From Chryseobacterium ginsenosidimutans (GTDB lineage: Bacteria; Bacteroidota; Bacteroidia; Flavobacteriales; Weeksellaceae), in assembly GCF_030823405.1 (NCBI RefSeq), contig NZ_JAUSXC010000001.1:1781001-1845000 (forward strand): a stretch of DNA of 64,000 nucleotides. The letters run 5' to 3'. Below, piece after piece: positions 52,758 through 60,809 of the stretch. Below the pieces are notes generated by a model. It was not told the DNA's origin, made no database searches, and saw only the letters and a program-made list of their open reading frames with translations. Both the position numbers and the translations under genes were made by a program. How positions within the stretch are numbered: position 1 is the stretch's first letter; every line of letters begins with the position of its first letter.

Positions 52758-53345
52758 ATGAAAAAATTGTATTGTTTTGATTTTGACGGAACTCTGACTT
52801 ACAAGGATACAATGTTTATGTATCTGAAATTCTATGATCCAATAAAATTCCAGATACAGTTTTTGAAACACGTTCCGCTTTTTGTTTTATTAAAGTTAAA
52901 ACTTGCCGAAACAGAAAAGGTAAAGAAAAGTTTCATCGGGTCTATTCTAAAAGGGCAGACGCAGGAGAAAATTGAGAAAAAATCTAAACAGTTTTTTGAA
53001 GAACATTATCCTAAAATCGTTAGGGAAAATGCCCTCGACTTTATTCAAAATATAGATCGTGATAATACGAGAAGTCTATTGGTAACTGCCTCTCTTGATA
53101 TTTGGGCAAAACCTTTTGCTGATGCTTTTAAAATGCAGCTTGTTGCTACCAAAGCAGAGTTCCGGAACGGTGTTTTTACGGGAAATTTTATTGGGAATAA
53201 TTGCAATGGAAAGGAGAAATTACTAAGAATAAAAGCAGAAATCAGCGACAATAAATACGATAAAATCATCGCTTTCGGCGATACTTCCGGAGATAAGCCA
53301 ATGCTAAAATGGGCAAATGAAGGACATTATCAATTTTTTCACTAA
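52758..53345 (+). CDS. HAD-IB family phosphatase
   Basis: 195 residues. FDFDGTLTYKDT (DxDGT nucleophile), SLLVTASLDIWAKPF (motif II) and AFGDTSGDKPML (motif IV). HAD-IB SerB-like fold. In this cluster it could dephosphorylate the polyprenyl-phospho-5-phosphoribose made by the UbiA protein, the role attributed to Rv3807c-like phosphatases in mycobacteria, although that enzyme is of a different fold, so this is inference. Confidence 0.88.
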   Translation: MKKLYCFDFDGTLTYKDTMFMYLKFYDPIKFQIQFLKHVPLFVLLKLKLAETEKVKKSFIGSILKGQTQEKIEKKSKQFFEEHYPKIVRENALDFIQNIDRDNTRSLLVTASLDIWAKPFADAFKMQLVATKAEFRNGVFTGNFIGNNCNGKEKLLRIKAEISDNKYDKIIAFGDTSGDKPMLKWANEGHYQFFH

Positions 53346-53459
53346 TTTTGGATGGTTAAAAGAAGAGAATGAAAGCAACTTGAATTTTTCAGGTAATAAC
53401 TTATTTTTCTTCATTTTTCGTGCTATTACATATCCATAGAATTAAATGTTCAAAGTAAA

Positions 53460-54635
53460 ATGAATAAAATATACTTAGATAACGCTGCTACAACCCCTCT
53501 TTCAGAAGAAGTTATCGATGCAATGGTGGCTACCATGAAAATGAATTTTGGAAATCCGTCTTCGACACACAGTTTCGGGCAGGAAGCAAAAATTCTTATC
53601 GAAAATGTCAGAAGGCAGGTTGCAGAATATCTTCATGTAACTCCCGCAGAGATTATTTTCACTTCTTGCGGTACAGAATCAAACAATATGATCATCAAAT
53701 CCAGTGTAGAACATCTTGGGGTTGAAAGAATCATCAGTTCTCCTTTGGAGCACAAATGTGTTTCTGAAAGCATTCTGGATATGAAAAGCAGGAAAGGAGT
53801 GGAGGTAAATTACATCCGTCCAAACGAAAAAGGAGATATTGATCTTAAGAAATTAGAAGAATTATTAAAATCTTCCGATAAGAAAACATTGGTAAGCTTA
53901 ATGCACGTCAACAATGAGATCGGAAATATTTATGATATTAAAAAAATAGCAGAATTGTGCAAAGCTAATAATGCACTTTTCCATTCAGATACTGTACAGA
54001 CAATGGCTCACATGAATTTGGATTTCTCTGACATTCAGGTTGATTTTGCATCTTGCAGTGCCCATAAATTCCACGGACCAAAAGGCGTTGGTTTCGCTTT
54101 CATCAGAAAATCAAGTGGTTTAAAAGGAATTATCACAGGAGGACCACAGGAGAGAAGTTTAAGAGCTGGAACCGAGAATGTTGCCGGGATTGTTGGTTTA
54201 GGAAAAGCTTTGGAGATTTCTCTTAAAAATCTGGAAGCTTACACAAACCACATGCAGGAAATCAAAGGTTACGCTGCAGAAAGGCTTACAGAAGAAATTC
54301 CAGGGATTAAATTCAATGGAAGAAGCTTAGAGAAAGAAAATAGTCTTTACACTGTTTTAAGTGCTTTATTGCCCTATAAAAACCCTCTAATCGGACTTCA
54401 GTTAGATATGAAAGGAATTGCCATTTCTCAGGGAAGCGCATGTTCGTCGGGAGCCTCAAAACCTTCCATGGTAATGATGATGGTTTTATCTGAGGATGAA
54501 ATGGATCATTGTACGCCGCTTCGTATTTCATTCAGCCATATGACAACTAAAGAGGATATTGACGCTTTGGTAGCAGCTTTGAAAGAAATTTCACAGGATT
54601 TCGTTATAGAAAATACAAATGTTGAGCATAGATAA
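53460..54635 (+). CDS. Cysteine desulfurase (NifS/IscS type)
   Basis: 391 residues, PLP-dependent; removes sulfur from Cys for Fe-S cluster and thio-tRNA work. YLDNAATTPLSEEV at the N-terminus, TSCGTESNNM, HSDTVQTMAHMNLDF, SAHKFHGPKGVGF with PLP Lys, and the catalytic Cys in GSACSSGASKPS. Full length. Whether it is IscS or another class I desulfurase cannot be fixed, since no iscU follows. Confidence 0.95.
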   Translation: MNKIYLDNAATTPLSEEVIDAMVATMKMNFGNPSSTHSFGQEAKILIENVRRQVAEYLHVTPAEIIFTSCGTESNNMIIKSSVEHLGVERIISSPLEHKCVSESILDMKSRKGVEVNYIRPNEKGDIDLKKLEELLKSSDKKTLVSLMHVNNEIGNIYDIKKIAELCKANNALFHSDTVQTMAHMNLDFSDIQVDFASCSAHKFHGPKGVGFAFIRKSSGLKGIITGGPQERSLRAGTENVAGIVGLGKALEISLKNLEAYTNHMQEIKGYAAERLTEEIPGIKFNGRSLEKENSLYTVLSALLPYKNPLIGLQLDMKGIAISQGSACSSGASKPSMVMMMVLSEDEMDHCTPLRISFSHMTTKEDIDALVAALKEISQDFVIENTNVEHR

Positions 54636-54654
54636 CTCTATTACTCAAAAAGCG

Positions 54655-54662
54655 TAATTTTG
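54655..54662 (+). promoter_or_regulatory. -7 promoter element of trxA
   Basis: TAATTTTG, exact TAnnTTTG match, 55 nt before the trxA ATG. Confidence 0.55.
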
Positions 54663-54717
54663 AATATCCAAATTAAGGAAATTAAGAATAATATTAATTT
54701 AAATAAAAGAGACAAAA

Positions 54718-55032
54718 ATGGCTTTAGAAATTACAGATAGCTCATTTCAAGAGGTTTTAAAATCAGATAAACCTGTATTAGTAGACTTTTGGGCAGTATG
54801 GTGCGGACCATGTAGAACATTAGGACCAATCATCGAAGAAGTAGCAAACGATTTCGAAGGAAAGGCAGTAGTAGGAAAGGTGGATGTTGACAACAACCAG
54901 GAAATTTCTATGAAATATGGTATCAGAAATATCCCTACAGTTCTAATTTTTAAGAACGGTGAGGTTGTTGATAAATTAGTTGGTGTGGCTCCAAAAGAAG
55001 TGATCGCTGAAAAATTAAGCGCACACTTATAA
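54718..55032 (+). CDS. trxA: Thioredoxin
   Basis: 104 residues. Active site WCGPC (VDFWAVWCGPCRTLGP), cis-Pro in IRNIPTVLIFKNGEVVDKL. Canonical cytoplasmic thioredoxin. Own promoter and terminator. A second thioredoxin lies in the sulfur island. Confidence 0.97.
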   Translation: MALEITDSSFQEVLKSDKPVLVDFWAVWCGPCRTLGPIIEEVANDFEGKAVVGKVDVDNNQEISMKYGIRNIPTVLIFKNGEVVDKLVGVAPKEVIAEKLSAHL

Positions 55033-55054
55033 AAATAATAAGTTTGATAATGAA

Positions 55055-55084
55055 TGCCTTCCGCTTTTGGAAGGTATTTTTTTT
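55055..55084 (+). terminator. Terminator of trxA
   Basis: CCTTCC (55057-55062) and GGAAGG (55069-55074) with flanking A/T pairs, then a T-run. Confidence 0.75.
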
Positions 55085-55092
55085 GGAAATAA

Positions 55093-55123
55093 TTTGCAGG
55101 TAACGAAAAAAGTTGTAGTTTTG
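55093..55123 (+). promoter_or_regulatory. Promoter of tRNA-Asp cluster
   Basis: TTTG (55093-55096), 19-bp spacer, TAGTTTTG (55116-55123): textbook Bacteroidetes -33/-7 arrangement, 56 nt before the first tRNA. Confidence 0.75.
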
Positions 55124-55179
55124 CAATCACAAAAAAGAAACGAAGTTCTTTACATTTAAGATACAACAATAAAAAATTT

Positions 55180-55253
55180 GATCCGGTAGTTCAGCTGGTT
55201 AGAATGCCGCCCTGTCACGGCGGAGGTCGCGGGTTCGAGTCCCGTCCGGATCG
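55180..55253 (+). tRNA. tRNA-Asp (GTC), copy 1
   Basis: 74 nt. Acceptor stem GATCCGG/CCGGATC, D arm GTTCAGCTGGTTAGAAT, anticodon stem GCCGC / GCGGA with loop CCTGTCACG (anticodon GTC), T arm CGGGTTCGAGTCCCG, discriminator G. CCA is not encoded. Confidence 0.97.
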
Positions 55254-55291
55254 CAAAAAGTTTTTATTCAATTTACTTTTAAAACAAAATT

Positions 55292-55365
55292 GATCCGGTA
55301 GTTCAGCTGGTTAGAATGCCGCCCTGTCACGGCGGAGGTCGCGGGTTCGAGTCCCGTCCGGATCG
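55292..55365 (+). tRNA. tRNA-Asp (GTC), copy 2
   Basis: Identical in sequence to copy 1; 38-nt spacer from it. The spacer ends in TTTAAAACAAAATT, repeated before copy 3. Confidence 0.97.
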
Positions 55366-55401
55366 CAAAAGTTTTCTTCAATTTACTTTTAAAACAAAAT
55401 T

Positions 55402-55475
55402 GATCCGGTAGTTCAGCTGGTTAGAATGCCGCCCTGTCACGGCGGAGGTCGCGGGTTCGAGTCCCGTCCGGATCG
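55402..55475 (+). tRNA. tRNA-Asp (GTC), copy 3
   Basis: Identical to copies 1 and 2. It is the copy next to the integrase gene, so its 3' half is the likely attachment site of the island. Confidence 0.97.
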
Positions 55476-55500
55476 CAACTACAATATCAAAGTAGTACAA

Positions 55501-55535
55501 AAAGCTTTAAAACATACGTTTTAAAGCTTTTTTTG
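55501..55535 (+). terminator. Terminator of tRNA cluster
   Basis: AAAGCTTTAAAAC (55501-55513) pairs with GTTTTAAAGCTTT (55518-55530), loop ATAC, then Ts. Confidence 0.85.
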
Positions 55536-55578
55536 TTTTATGTATGTTCAAGGAGAACTAAAAAATCACAATCTGAAA

Positions 55579-55662
55579 GTGACCTATTCAGTGACCTGTT
55601 GAAACAGGTTAAAAAAGGTCACTGGAAATTCAGACAAACCCTGTTCAGCAGCTAGTTCAGCA
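55579..55662. repeat. Cluster of direct and inverted repeats upstream of integrase
   Basis: GTGACCT occurs at 55579-55585 and 55591-55597; CAGTGACCT (55589-55597) is the inverse of AGGTCACTG (55616-55624), and CCTGTTGAAACAGG forms an inner hairpin. GTTCAGCA occurs at 55643-55650 and 55655-55662. Plausible integrase/excisionase arm sites. Confidence 0.5.
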
Positions 55663-55723
55663 ACTGAATATCTTGTGATAAGTTTTTGCTAAGGTTAATT
55701 TTAAATCTTAAACGCTAAACAAT

Positions 55724-56959
55724 ATGAACAAGACATTCAATTTACTTTTCTATGTAAAAAAAGCTAAAATCAATTCTGTAGGAGAGTCTCCTATTTATTT
55801 GCGGATTACCATCGACGGCAAAATAACCGAGGTAAGCACAAAGCGTACAGTAAAGCCTACGAAATGGAATTCTGCAATGCAGAAGGTTAGTGGTTCTTCA
55901 GAAGATTGCAGATCCCTTAATTATTATTTGAAAACATTTGAGCAGAAAGTTTACGACACCTATCACGAATTAATCAGAGATAACGAAACAGTAACTTCTG
56001 AGGCTCTTAAGAATAAGTTAGTAGGTAGAGGTAGAATAACCCGAACACTCATTCCCGTTTTTCAGGATCATAATGATCGAATGGAGAAACTTATAGACAA
56101 AGAATTTGCCCAAGGAACATTAACCCGTTATAAGACCTGTCTGAAACATACCAAAGATTTTTTGAAATGGAAATACAGTATTACCGACATTGAAATAAAA
56201 AAGATCGATTATGCTTTTCTAAACGATTTTGAATTTTTTTTAAGGACTGAAAAATCCTGTAATAATAATTCTGCAGTAAAATATATCAAGAATTTTGGTA
56301 AGATTATTCGTATCTGTCTTGCAAATGGATGGCTGGAAAGAGATCCTTTTATGAACTATCATTCTAAGTTTAATGAAGTGACAAGAATGTTCCTTAATGA
56401 AAAGGAGATAGAAGTACTTTTTGCCAAAGATTTTAACAATGAAAGATTGTCTTTGGTAAGAGATATTTTTCTGTTCAGCTGTTTCACCGGACTAGCGTAC
56501 ATTGATACTCAAAAACTAACATATCAAAATATCAATTTGGGACTTGATGGCTCTCAATGGATTTATACAAAACGTCAGAAAACTAAAACTACTTCTAATA
56601 TTCCCTTGCTTTCTCAAACAGAGAAAATTATTGAAAAATACAAAAATCATCCAGTATGTCTTAATAATGGAAAGTTGCTGCCCATTCTTAGTAATCAAAA
56701 AATGAATGCATATCTTAAAGAGATTGCTGACTTGTGCGGAATTAACAAAGAATTGACCTATCATATTGCACGACATACCTTTGCAACTACAATCACTTTG
56801 TCTAATGGGGTTTCCATTGAAAGTGTTAGTAAAATGCTAGGTCACAAGAGCATTAAGACAACACAGCATTATGCGAAAATACTTGATAAAAAAGTCAGTA
56901 AGGATATGATGGAATTGAAACAAAAATTTACTAACAAGGAAACTGTTGTAATTTTTTAG
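55724..56959 (+). CDS. Tyrosine recombinase / integrase, CTnDOT-type
   Basis: 411 residues. N-terminal arm-type DNA-binding domain (FNLLFYVKKAKINSVGESPIYLRITIDGK), a core-binding SAM-like domain (about residues 110-210, TLTRYKTCLKHTKDFLKWKY), and a catalytic domain with HIARHTFATTI (HxxR), LGHKSIKTTQHYAKI (H/Y nucleophile). The first catalytic Arg position, TGxR in most tyrosine recombinases, reads TGLAYID, as in the Bacteroides conjugative-element integrases. Located 248 bp downstream of tRNA-Asp copy 3: the integrase of the following island. Confidence 0.93.
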   Translation: MNKTFNLLFYVKKAKINSVGESPIYLRITIDGKITEVSTKRTVKPTKWNSAMQKVSGSSEDCRSLNYYLKTFEQKVYDTYHELIRDNETVTSEALKNKLVGRGRITRTLIPVFQDHNDRMEKLIDKEFAQGTLTRYKTCLKHTKDFLKWKYSITDIEIKKIDYAFLNDFEFFLRTEKSCNNNSAVKYIKNFGKIIRICLANGWLERDPFMNYHSKFNEVTRMFLNEKEIEVLFAKDFNNERLSLVRDIFLFSCFTGLAYIDTQKLTYQNINLGLDGSQWIYTKRQKTKTTSNIPLLSQTEKIIEKYKNHPVCLNNGKLLPILSNQKMNAYLKEIADLCGINKELTYHIARHTFATTITLSNGVSIESVSKMLGHKSIKTTQHYAKILDKKVSKDMMELKQKFTNKETVVIF

Positions 56960-57138
56960 GTAGCTCGGTTTTGCTGAAGGATTTTTGATAATTGTAATAA
57001 TAAAGATTATCTACTGAACTTTGGGAACAAACTTAATTTCAAGGAAATCGGACTGCGTTTTCCCATCATCTATACGAAGCACTCTTTCGATTTTTATTGA
57101 TTTATAATAGCTAATTAATTGAAATCTGTGAGTATCAT

Positions 57139-57519
57139 TTATATGTTATTTAATAGATAATGTATTAAAAAAATGCTCAGCAAAAATAAAACAATGGTGA
57201 CTATGAGCAAGAAAATGTTGTTCTCGTAAAATGTATTATTATTAATACGTTTTTTGTTATTGTAGTAGTTAATATATGAAAATAATAAAACTATAGCTCC
57301 AACAATTACAATTATAATCCCTACAAGACTGGAATGTCCATTTTGAAAGTGAACTATGTTTTTAGCTTCTGCAACTAAAGATATCTGCTTAAGAAATAAG
57401 GAAAATTTAACTAATACGAATCCGAAACCCATCAATGCTATCGATGTTCGCATCCACGCAAGAAATGTTCTTTCATTTGCCAAATGTTCACTGGTATGAT
57501 TAGGTTTATCTTTATTCAT
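57139..57519 (-). CDS. DUF202 / YidH family membrane protein
   Basis: 126 residues. [28 protein letters not shown] is the DUF202 signature; three membrane segments in all. Opposite strand to its neighbours, with its own -7 box (minus strand 57561-57568). Function unknown. Confidence 0.88.
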   Translation of the reverse strand: MNKDKPNHTSEHLANERTFLAWMRTSIALMGFGFVLVKFSLFLKQISLVAEAKNIVHFQNGHSSLVGIIIVIVGAIVLLFSYINYYNNKKRINNNTFYENNIFLLIVTIVLFLLSIFLIHYLLNNI

Positions 57520-57560
57520 ATCTTATTAAAATTTATCTTGCCCACAATAGCTAACAATAC

Positions 57561-57568
57561 CAAATTTA
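57561..57568 (-). promoter_or_regulatory. -7 promoter element of DUF202 gene
   Basis: TAAATTTG on the minus strand, exact TAnnTTTG match, 41 nt upstream of the ATG. Confidence 0.5.
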
Positions 57569-57692
57569 CAAATTAAGTTTGAAATAGATTTTTTATCGAT
57601 TAGCAATTTGCAACAAGATAAAATGTTCTAGGTTACATATTGACGGTTTACATTCAGAAGAATTACATTATATTAGATGAAATATTTTTGCA

Positions 57693-58325
57693 ATGGAACA
57701 TACTGCATTTTCTTCCGATGTCATTTCTTCACAGGAATTACTTGATAAGCTTTACCAAAATGGTAATCTAAAAACCTACCGGGAAGGTGAAATCATTCTA
57801 GATGAAAATGCTTCGATCCGATCTATACCAATTGTAATGAAGGGATTGTTGAAAGTAATACGAACGGAAGAAGATGGAAGAGAAATATTATTATACTATA
57901 TTAAAGCAGGTGAAAGCTGCATTATGTCTTTTCTTGGTGGAATGCATAATGAAAAGAGTATTGTAAAGGCAGAAGTTGAAGAAGATTCCGAAATACTTTT
58001 CTTACCTGTAGAAAAGGTGTCGCTCTTTATCAAAGAATATCCGGAATGGCTGGACTATATTTTCAGACTATATCACAAACGCTTTGAAGAATTACTGGAT
58101 ATTATTAATGCTATAGCTTTTAAAAAGGTAGATGAGCGACTACTAAATCTTCTTACTAAAAAAGCAGAAATAGCAAATTCAAATACTATAGTCGTTACTC
58201 ACGAGCAACTTGCGAATGAACTTGGAACAGCAAGAGTTGTTGTTTCCCGACTTCTAAAGCAATTGGAAGATTCTGGAAAAGTGAAATTGGGAAGAAACAA
58301 AATTATTGTTTCAGATCTGAATTAA
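57693..58325 (+). CDS. Crp/Fnr family regulator of the sulfur island
   Basis: 210 residues. N-terminal effector domain (YREGEIILDENASIRSIPIVMKGLL, YIKAGESCIMSFLGG) and C-terminal winged helix with VTHEQLANELGTARVVVSRLLKQLEDSG; the recognition helix TARVVVSRLL is typical of Crp/Fnr. There are very few Cys (one at ESCIM), so no Fnr-type iron-sulfur cluster. A conserved site recurs upstream of three downstream units (58334, 59289, 60722), so this is the likely activator responding to reduced or sulfane sulfur (inference). It is the first plus-strand gene of the sulfur block. Confidence 0.92.
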   Translation: MEHTAFSSDVISSQELLDKLYQNGNLKTYREGEIILDENASIRSIPIVMKGLLKVIRTEEDGREILLYYIKAGESCIMSFLGGMHNEKSIVKAEVEEDSEILFLPVEKVSLFIKEYPEWLDYIFRLYHKRFEELLDIINAIAFKKVDERLLNLLTKKAEIANSNTIVVTHEQLANELGTARVVVSRLLKQLEDSGKVKLGRNKIIVSDLN

Positions 58326-58333
58326 AATTTTCT

Positions 58334-58353
58334 TATGTAACAAAAGTAGCGGT
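58334..58353 (+). promoter_or_regulatory. Sulfur-island operator site 1 (before TauE/SafE)
   Basis: TATGTAACAAAAGTAGCGGT. GTAAC begins 40 nt upstream of the TTTG at 58377-58380. Identical in 20 of 20 bases to site 3. Confidence 0.7.
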
Positions 58354-58398
58354 GCAGTAAACACGAAATATCCATTTTTGTCATATAAAAGTAAAGAG

Positions 58399-59193
58399 AT
58401 GGAAATTTTCGGATACATTGCCGCAATATTTATTGGTATTTCCTTAGGGCTGATAGGAGGAGGGGGAAGTATTCTTACTGTGCCTGTCTTAGTATATCTC
58501 TTTGGTATAGATGCCTTCGTAGCCACAGAATATTCACTTTTCATAGTTGGAATCAGCAGTGTGGTAGGTTCAGTTTCCTATTTTAAAAAAGGGCTGGTCA
58601 ATATGAAAACCGCTTTGGTTTTTGGCATTCCGTCAATAATTTCTATTTTTTTGACCAGAAATCTTATTTTGCCACTGATTCCCGATGAGGTTTTTACAAT
58701 CAGTACTTTGGTGGTGACCAAAGATATCTTATTACTTCTGATTTTTGCAGTATTAATGATCCTCGCTTCCTATAAAATGATTTATAAAAGCGAAGCACTG
58801 CAAATACAAACCATTCATTCCGATAAAAACAGCACTCTTTTAGTATTGGGAGAAGGTTCTGCAGTTGGGGTGTTGACTGGTTTGGTCGGTGCGGGTGGGG
58901 GCTTTATGATTATTCCAGCACTCGTCAATCTCCTAAAAACCCCAATGAAGGTGGCCATCGGTACCTCGCTCGTCATCATTTCCCTCAATTCCCTTATTGG
59001 ATTTTTTACTTCAATGCATAATGTTCCCATCAACTGGAAACTACTTGCAACGGTCTCATCCATCTCTATATTAGGGATTATCATAGGGGCACAATTGTCA
59101 AAAAAAATAGACGGTGGAAAACTCAAACCTGCTTTCGGCTGGTTCATTCTAACAATGGGAATTTTCATCATCGTAAGAGAAATTTTCTTGTAA
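58399..59193 (+). CDS. TauE/SafE family sulfite (sulfonate) exporter
   Basis: 264 residues with about 8 membrane helices. GYIAAIFIGISLGLIGGGGSILTVPVLVY opens repeat 1 and LTGLVGAGGGFMIIPALVNLL opens repeat 2, the paired GxxGxGGG signature of TauE/SafE. Start ATG 58399 (an upstream TTG lies in the promoter). Exports sulfite/sulfur oxyanions or other organosulfur anions; here fits sulfite generated by the persulfide dioxygenase. Confidence 0.92.
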   Translation: MEIFGYIAAIFIGISLGLIGGGGSILTVPVLVYLFGIDAFVATEYSLFIVGISSVVGSVSYFKKGLVNMKTALVFGIPSIISIFLTRNLILPLIPDEVFTISTLVVTKDILLLLIFAVLMILASYKMIYKSEALQIQTIHSDKNSTLLVLGEGSAVGVLTGLVGAGGGFMIIPALVNLLKTPMKVAIGTSLVIISLNSLIGFFTSMHNVPINWKLLATVSSISILGIIIGAQLSKKIDGGKLKPAFGWFILTMGIFIIVREIFL

Positions 59194-59288
59194 CTGTTAA
59201 GCGACTTTTGCAGTATAATTTTGGCAAAGAATTAATACATCCATCTTCGTTATTTTTTGCAATAGAGCGAAAAAGAAATAATAACTCT

Positions 59289-59308
59289 TCTGTAACAAAA
59301 GTAACCGT
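59289..59308 (+). promoter_or_regulatory. Sulfur-island operator site 2 (before YeeE)
   Basis: TCTGTAACAAAAGTAACCGT. GTAAC begins exactly 40 nt before TTTG (59332-59335) of a perfect -7 box TAATTTTG (59328-59335). Confidence 0.72.
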
Positions 59309-59327
59309 AATAGTAATCCTAAAGATA

Positions 59328-59335
59328 TAATTTTG
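59328..59335 (+). promoter_or_regulatory. -7 promoter element of YeeE/YedE genes
   Basis: TAATTTTG, exact TAnnTTTG match, 20 nt before ATG 59356; operator site 2 is centred about 33 nt upstream of its TTTG. Confidence 0.65.
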
Positions 59336-59355
59336 AAATAAATTAATTAAGTACA

Positions 59356-59919
59356 ATGATAGAAGTTATAAAACAACCCTGGCCGTGGTATATAGCGGGT
59401 CCGTTAATAGGGCTTACAGTTCCGGCTTTGCTGATAGTGGGCAACAAATCTTTTGGAATCAGTTCCTCTTTAAGGCATATTTGCGCAGCGTGTATTCCTG
59501 CCAACATTAATTTTTTCAAATACGACTGGAAAAAAGAACTCTGGAATTTGTTTTTCGTCTTCGGAATTGTACTAGGTGGAATCATTGCTTCCCAGTGGCT
59601 GATGAATCCGGGAGAAATCTCTGTCAATCCCAACTTAAAAGCTGAGTTAGCAACGTACGGAATTACCGATTACAGCAATCTCGTTCCAGTTCAGTTAATG
59701 AATTTTGCCAGTCTGTTAACTTTAAAAGGTTTCATCACAATGGTTGTCGGTGGATTTCTGGTAGGTTTCGGAACACGCTATGCGGGTGGTTGCACCAGTG
59801 GACATGCTATTATGGGATTGTCAAATTTACAGTTGCCATCACTCATTGCAACCATTTGTTTTATGGCAGGAGGTTTTTTAATGGCGAATGTGATTTTGCC
59901 GATTATTCTTTCACTTTAA
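59356..59919 (+). CDS. YeeE/YedE family transporter, first half
   Basis: 187 residues, about 5 membrane helices. The conserved Cys motif RYAGGCTSGHAIMGLSNLQ matches the thiosulfate-transporter family (YeeE/TsuA), where Cys residues relay thiosulfate. A second Cys-containing loop (LRHICAACIPANI) is near the start. Full-length YeeE has two such repeats; here the protein covers only one and the next gene supplies the second, so the two likely pair. Promoter and operator site 2 upstream. Confidence 0.88.
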   Translation: MIEVIKQPWPWYIAGPLIGLTVPALLIVGNKSFGISSSLRHICAACIPANINFFKYDWKKELWNLFFVFGIVLGGIIASQWLMNPGEISVNPNLKAELATYGITDYSNLVPVQLMNFASLLTLKGFITMVVGGFLVGFGTRYAGGCTSGHAIMGLSNLQLPSLIATICFMAGGFLMANVILPIILSL

Positions 59920-59930
59920 TTTGAAATAAG

Positions 59931-60413
59931 ATGACAAAAGAAAAAGATTTAAGTCCACAGGACAGCGTTGGCGCAACACAAAGCTATTTGACTCAAAAAT
60001 GGTATTACAATCTGAAGTACCTTTTTGTGGGAGTAGCATTCGGAATTGTTTTTGTAAAAGCAGAGATCATCAGCTGGTTCAGGATTCAGGAGATGTTCCG
60101 TTTGCAGTCGTTTTTTATGTACGGCGTAATCGGTAGTGCAGTTCTTACAGGAATGATTTCAGTGTTTATTATTAAGAAATTCAACATCGAAACAATTTAT
60201 GGGGAAAAGATTTCAATTGCACCGAAGAAATTTAACAAAGGGCAGATCTATGGCGGATTGATTTTCGGTTTTGGCTGGGCGATTACAGGGGCTTGCCCGG
60301 GACCCCTTTTTGCACAGATCGGAACGGGAGCATTGGCAGTTGTCGTTACTTTAATCAGTGCTATTTTAGGAACCTGGGTCTATGGATATTTGAGGGATAA
60401 ATTACCCCACTAA
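59931..60413 (+). CDS. YeeE/YedE family (DUF6691-type) transporter, second half
   Basis: 160 residues, about 4 membrane helices. The motif GWAITGACPGPLFAQIG supplies the Cys-containing pore segment of the second repeat. 11 nt after the first half. Presumably forms a thiosulfate or other sulfur transporter with it. Confidence 0.88.
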   Translation: MTKEKDLSPQDSVGATQSYLTQKWYYNLKYLFVGVAFGIVFVKAEIISWFRIQEMFRLQSFFMYGVIGSAVLTGMISVFIIKKFNIETIYGEKISIAPKKFNKGQIYGGLIFGFGWAITGACPGPLFAQIGTGALAVVVTLISAILGTWVYGYLRDKLPH

Positions 60414-60442
60414 TATATTTTTCAGTAAAAATCTAATTCTTT

Positions 60443-60477
60443 GAGACTGGTTCGGCTTGGATGCAGTCTCTTTTTTT
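60443..60477 (+). terminator. Terminator of YeeE/YedE unit
   Basis: GAGACTG (60443-60449) pairs with CAGTCTC (60464-60470), then seven Ts. Confidence 0.8.
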
Positions 60478-60505
60478 ATTCAGGGATATGTCTTGTTTAT
60501 CACTG

Positions 60506-60545
60506 TTGATGATCTGTATTTCTTGCTTTATTATCAGATCATCAA
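60506..60545. repeat. 11-bp perfect inverted repeat
   Basis: TTGATGATCTG and CAGATCATCAA with an 18-nt loop; no T-run. Function unknown. Confidence 0.6.
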
Positions 60546-60721
60546 ATTATTTTCAGACAAATAGGTCACATCCTGACGTATTAGGTAATAGGGGTAGCAT
60601 TCGTTCACTAATTTGTATATTAAAAACTAATATAGAGGATACCGATCAGGAAACGATCTATCAGAAAACAATTATAGTTATCTTAGTAGAGTGACGACTG
60701 ATAGATTAAAAAAAATTAACT

Positions 60722-60741
60722 TATGTAACAAAAGTAGCGGT
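60722..60741 (+). promoter_or_regulatory. Sulfur-island operator site 3 (before persulfide dioxygenase)
   Basis: TATGTAACAAAAGTAGCGGT, identical to site 1; GTAAC begins exactly 40 nt before TTTG at 60765-60768. Confidence 0.72.
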
Positions 60742-60809
60742 ATGGCAATTTACAAACACTGAAATTTGTACTATAAAAATTAAAAGTTTAACCTTTAAAA
60801 AATTAATGG

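Larger units (their letters stand above)
55180..55475 (+). repeat. Tandem triplication of tRNA-Asp unit (~110 bp)
   Basis: Three tRNA copies with spacers of 38 and 36 nt; both spacers contain TTCAATTTACTTTTAAAACAAAATT with small differences upstream (AAAAAGTTTTTA against AAAAGTTTTC). Fits tandem duplication. Confidence 0.85.
60414..60809. other. Gene-free stretch, 396 bp
   Basis: Holds a terminator (60443-60477), an 11-bp inverted repeat (60506-60516 with 60535-60545), and operator site 3 with a -7-like element. A 77-codon frame (60461-60694) begins inside the terminator and is not a credible gene. Confidence 0.6.

Noticed and set aside
55180..55475. Regularly spaced repeats possibly a CRISPR array
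   Set aside because: The repeats are complete tRNA-Asp genes with near-identical spacers.
60461..60694. 77-codon open frame upstream of the persulfide dioxygenase gene
   Set aside because: It starts inside the terminator stem and loses coherence across the inverted repeat; no recognisable protein features.
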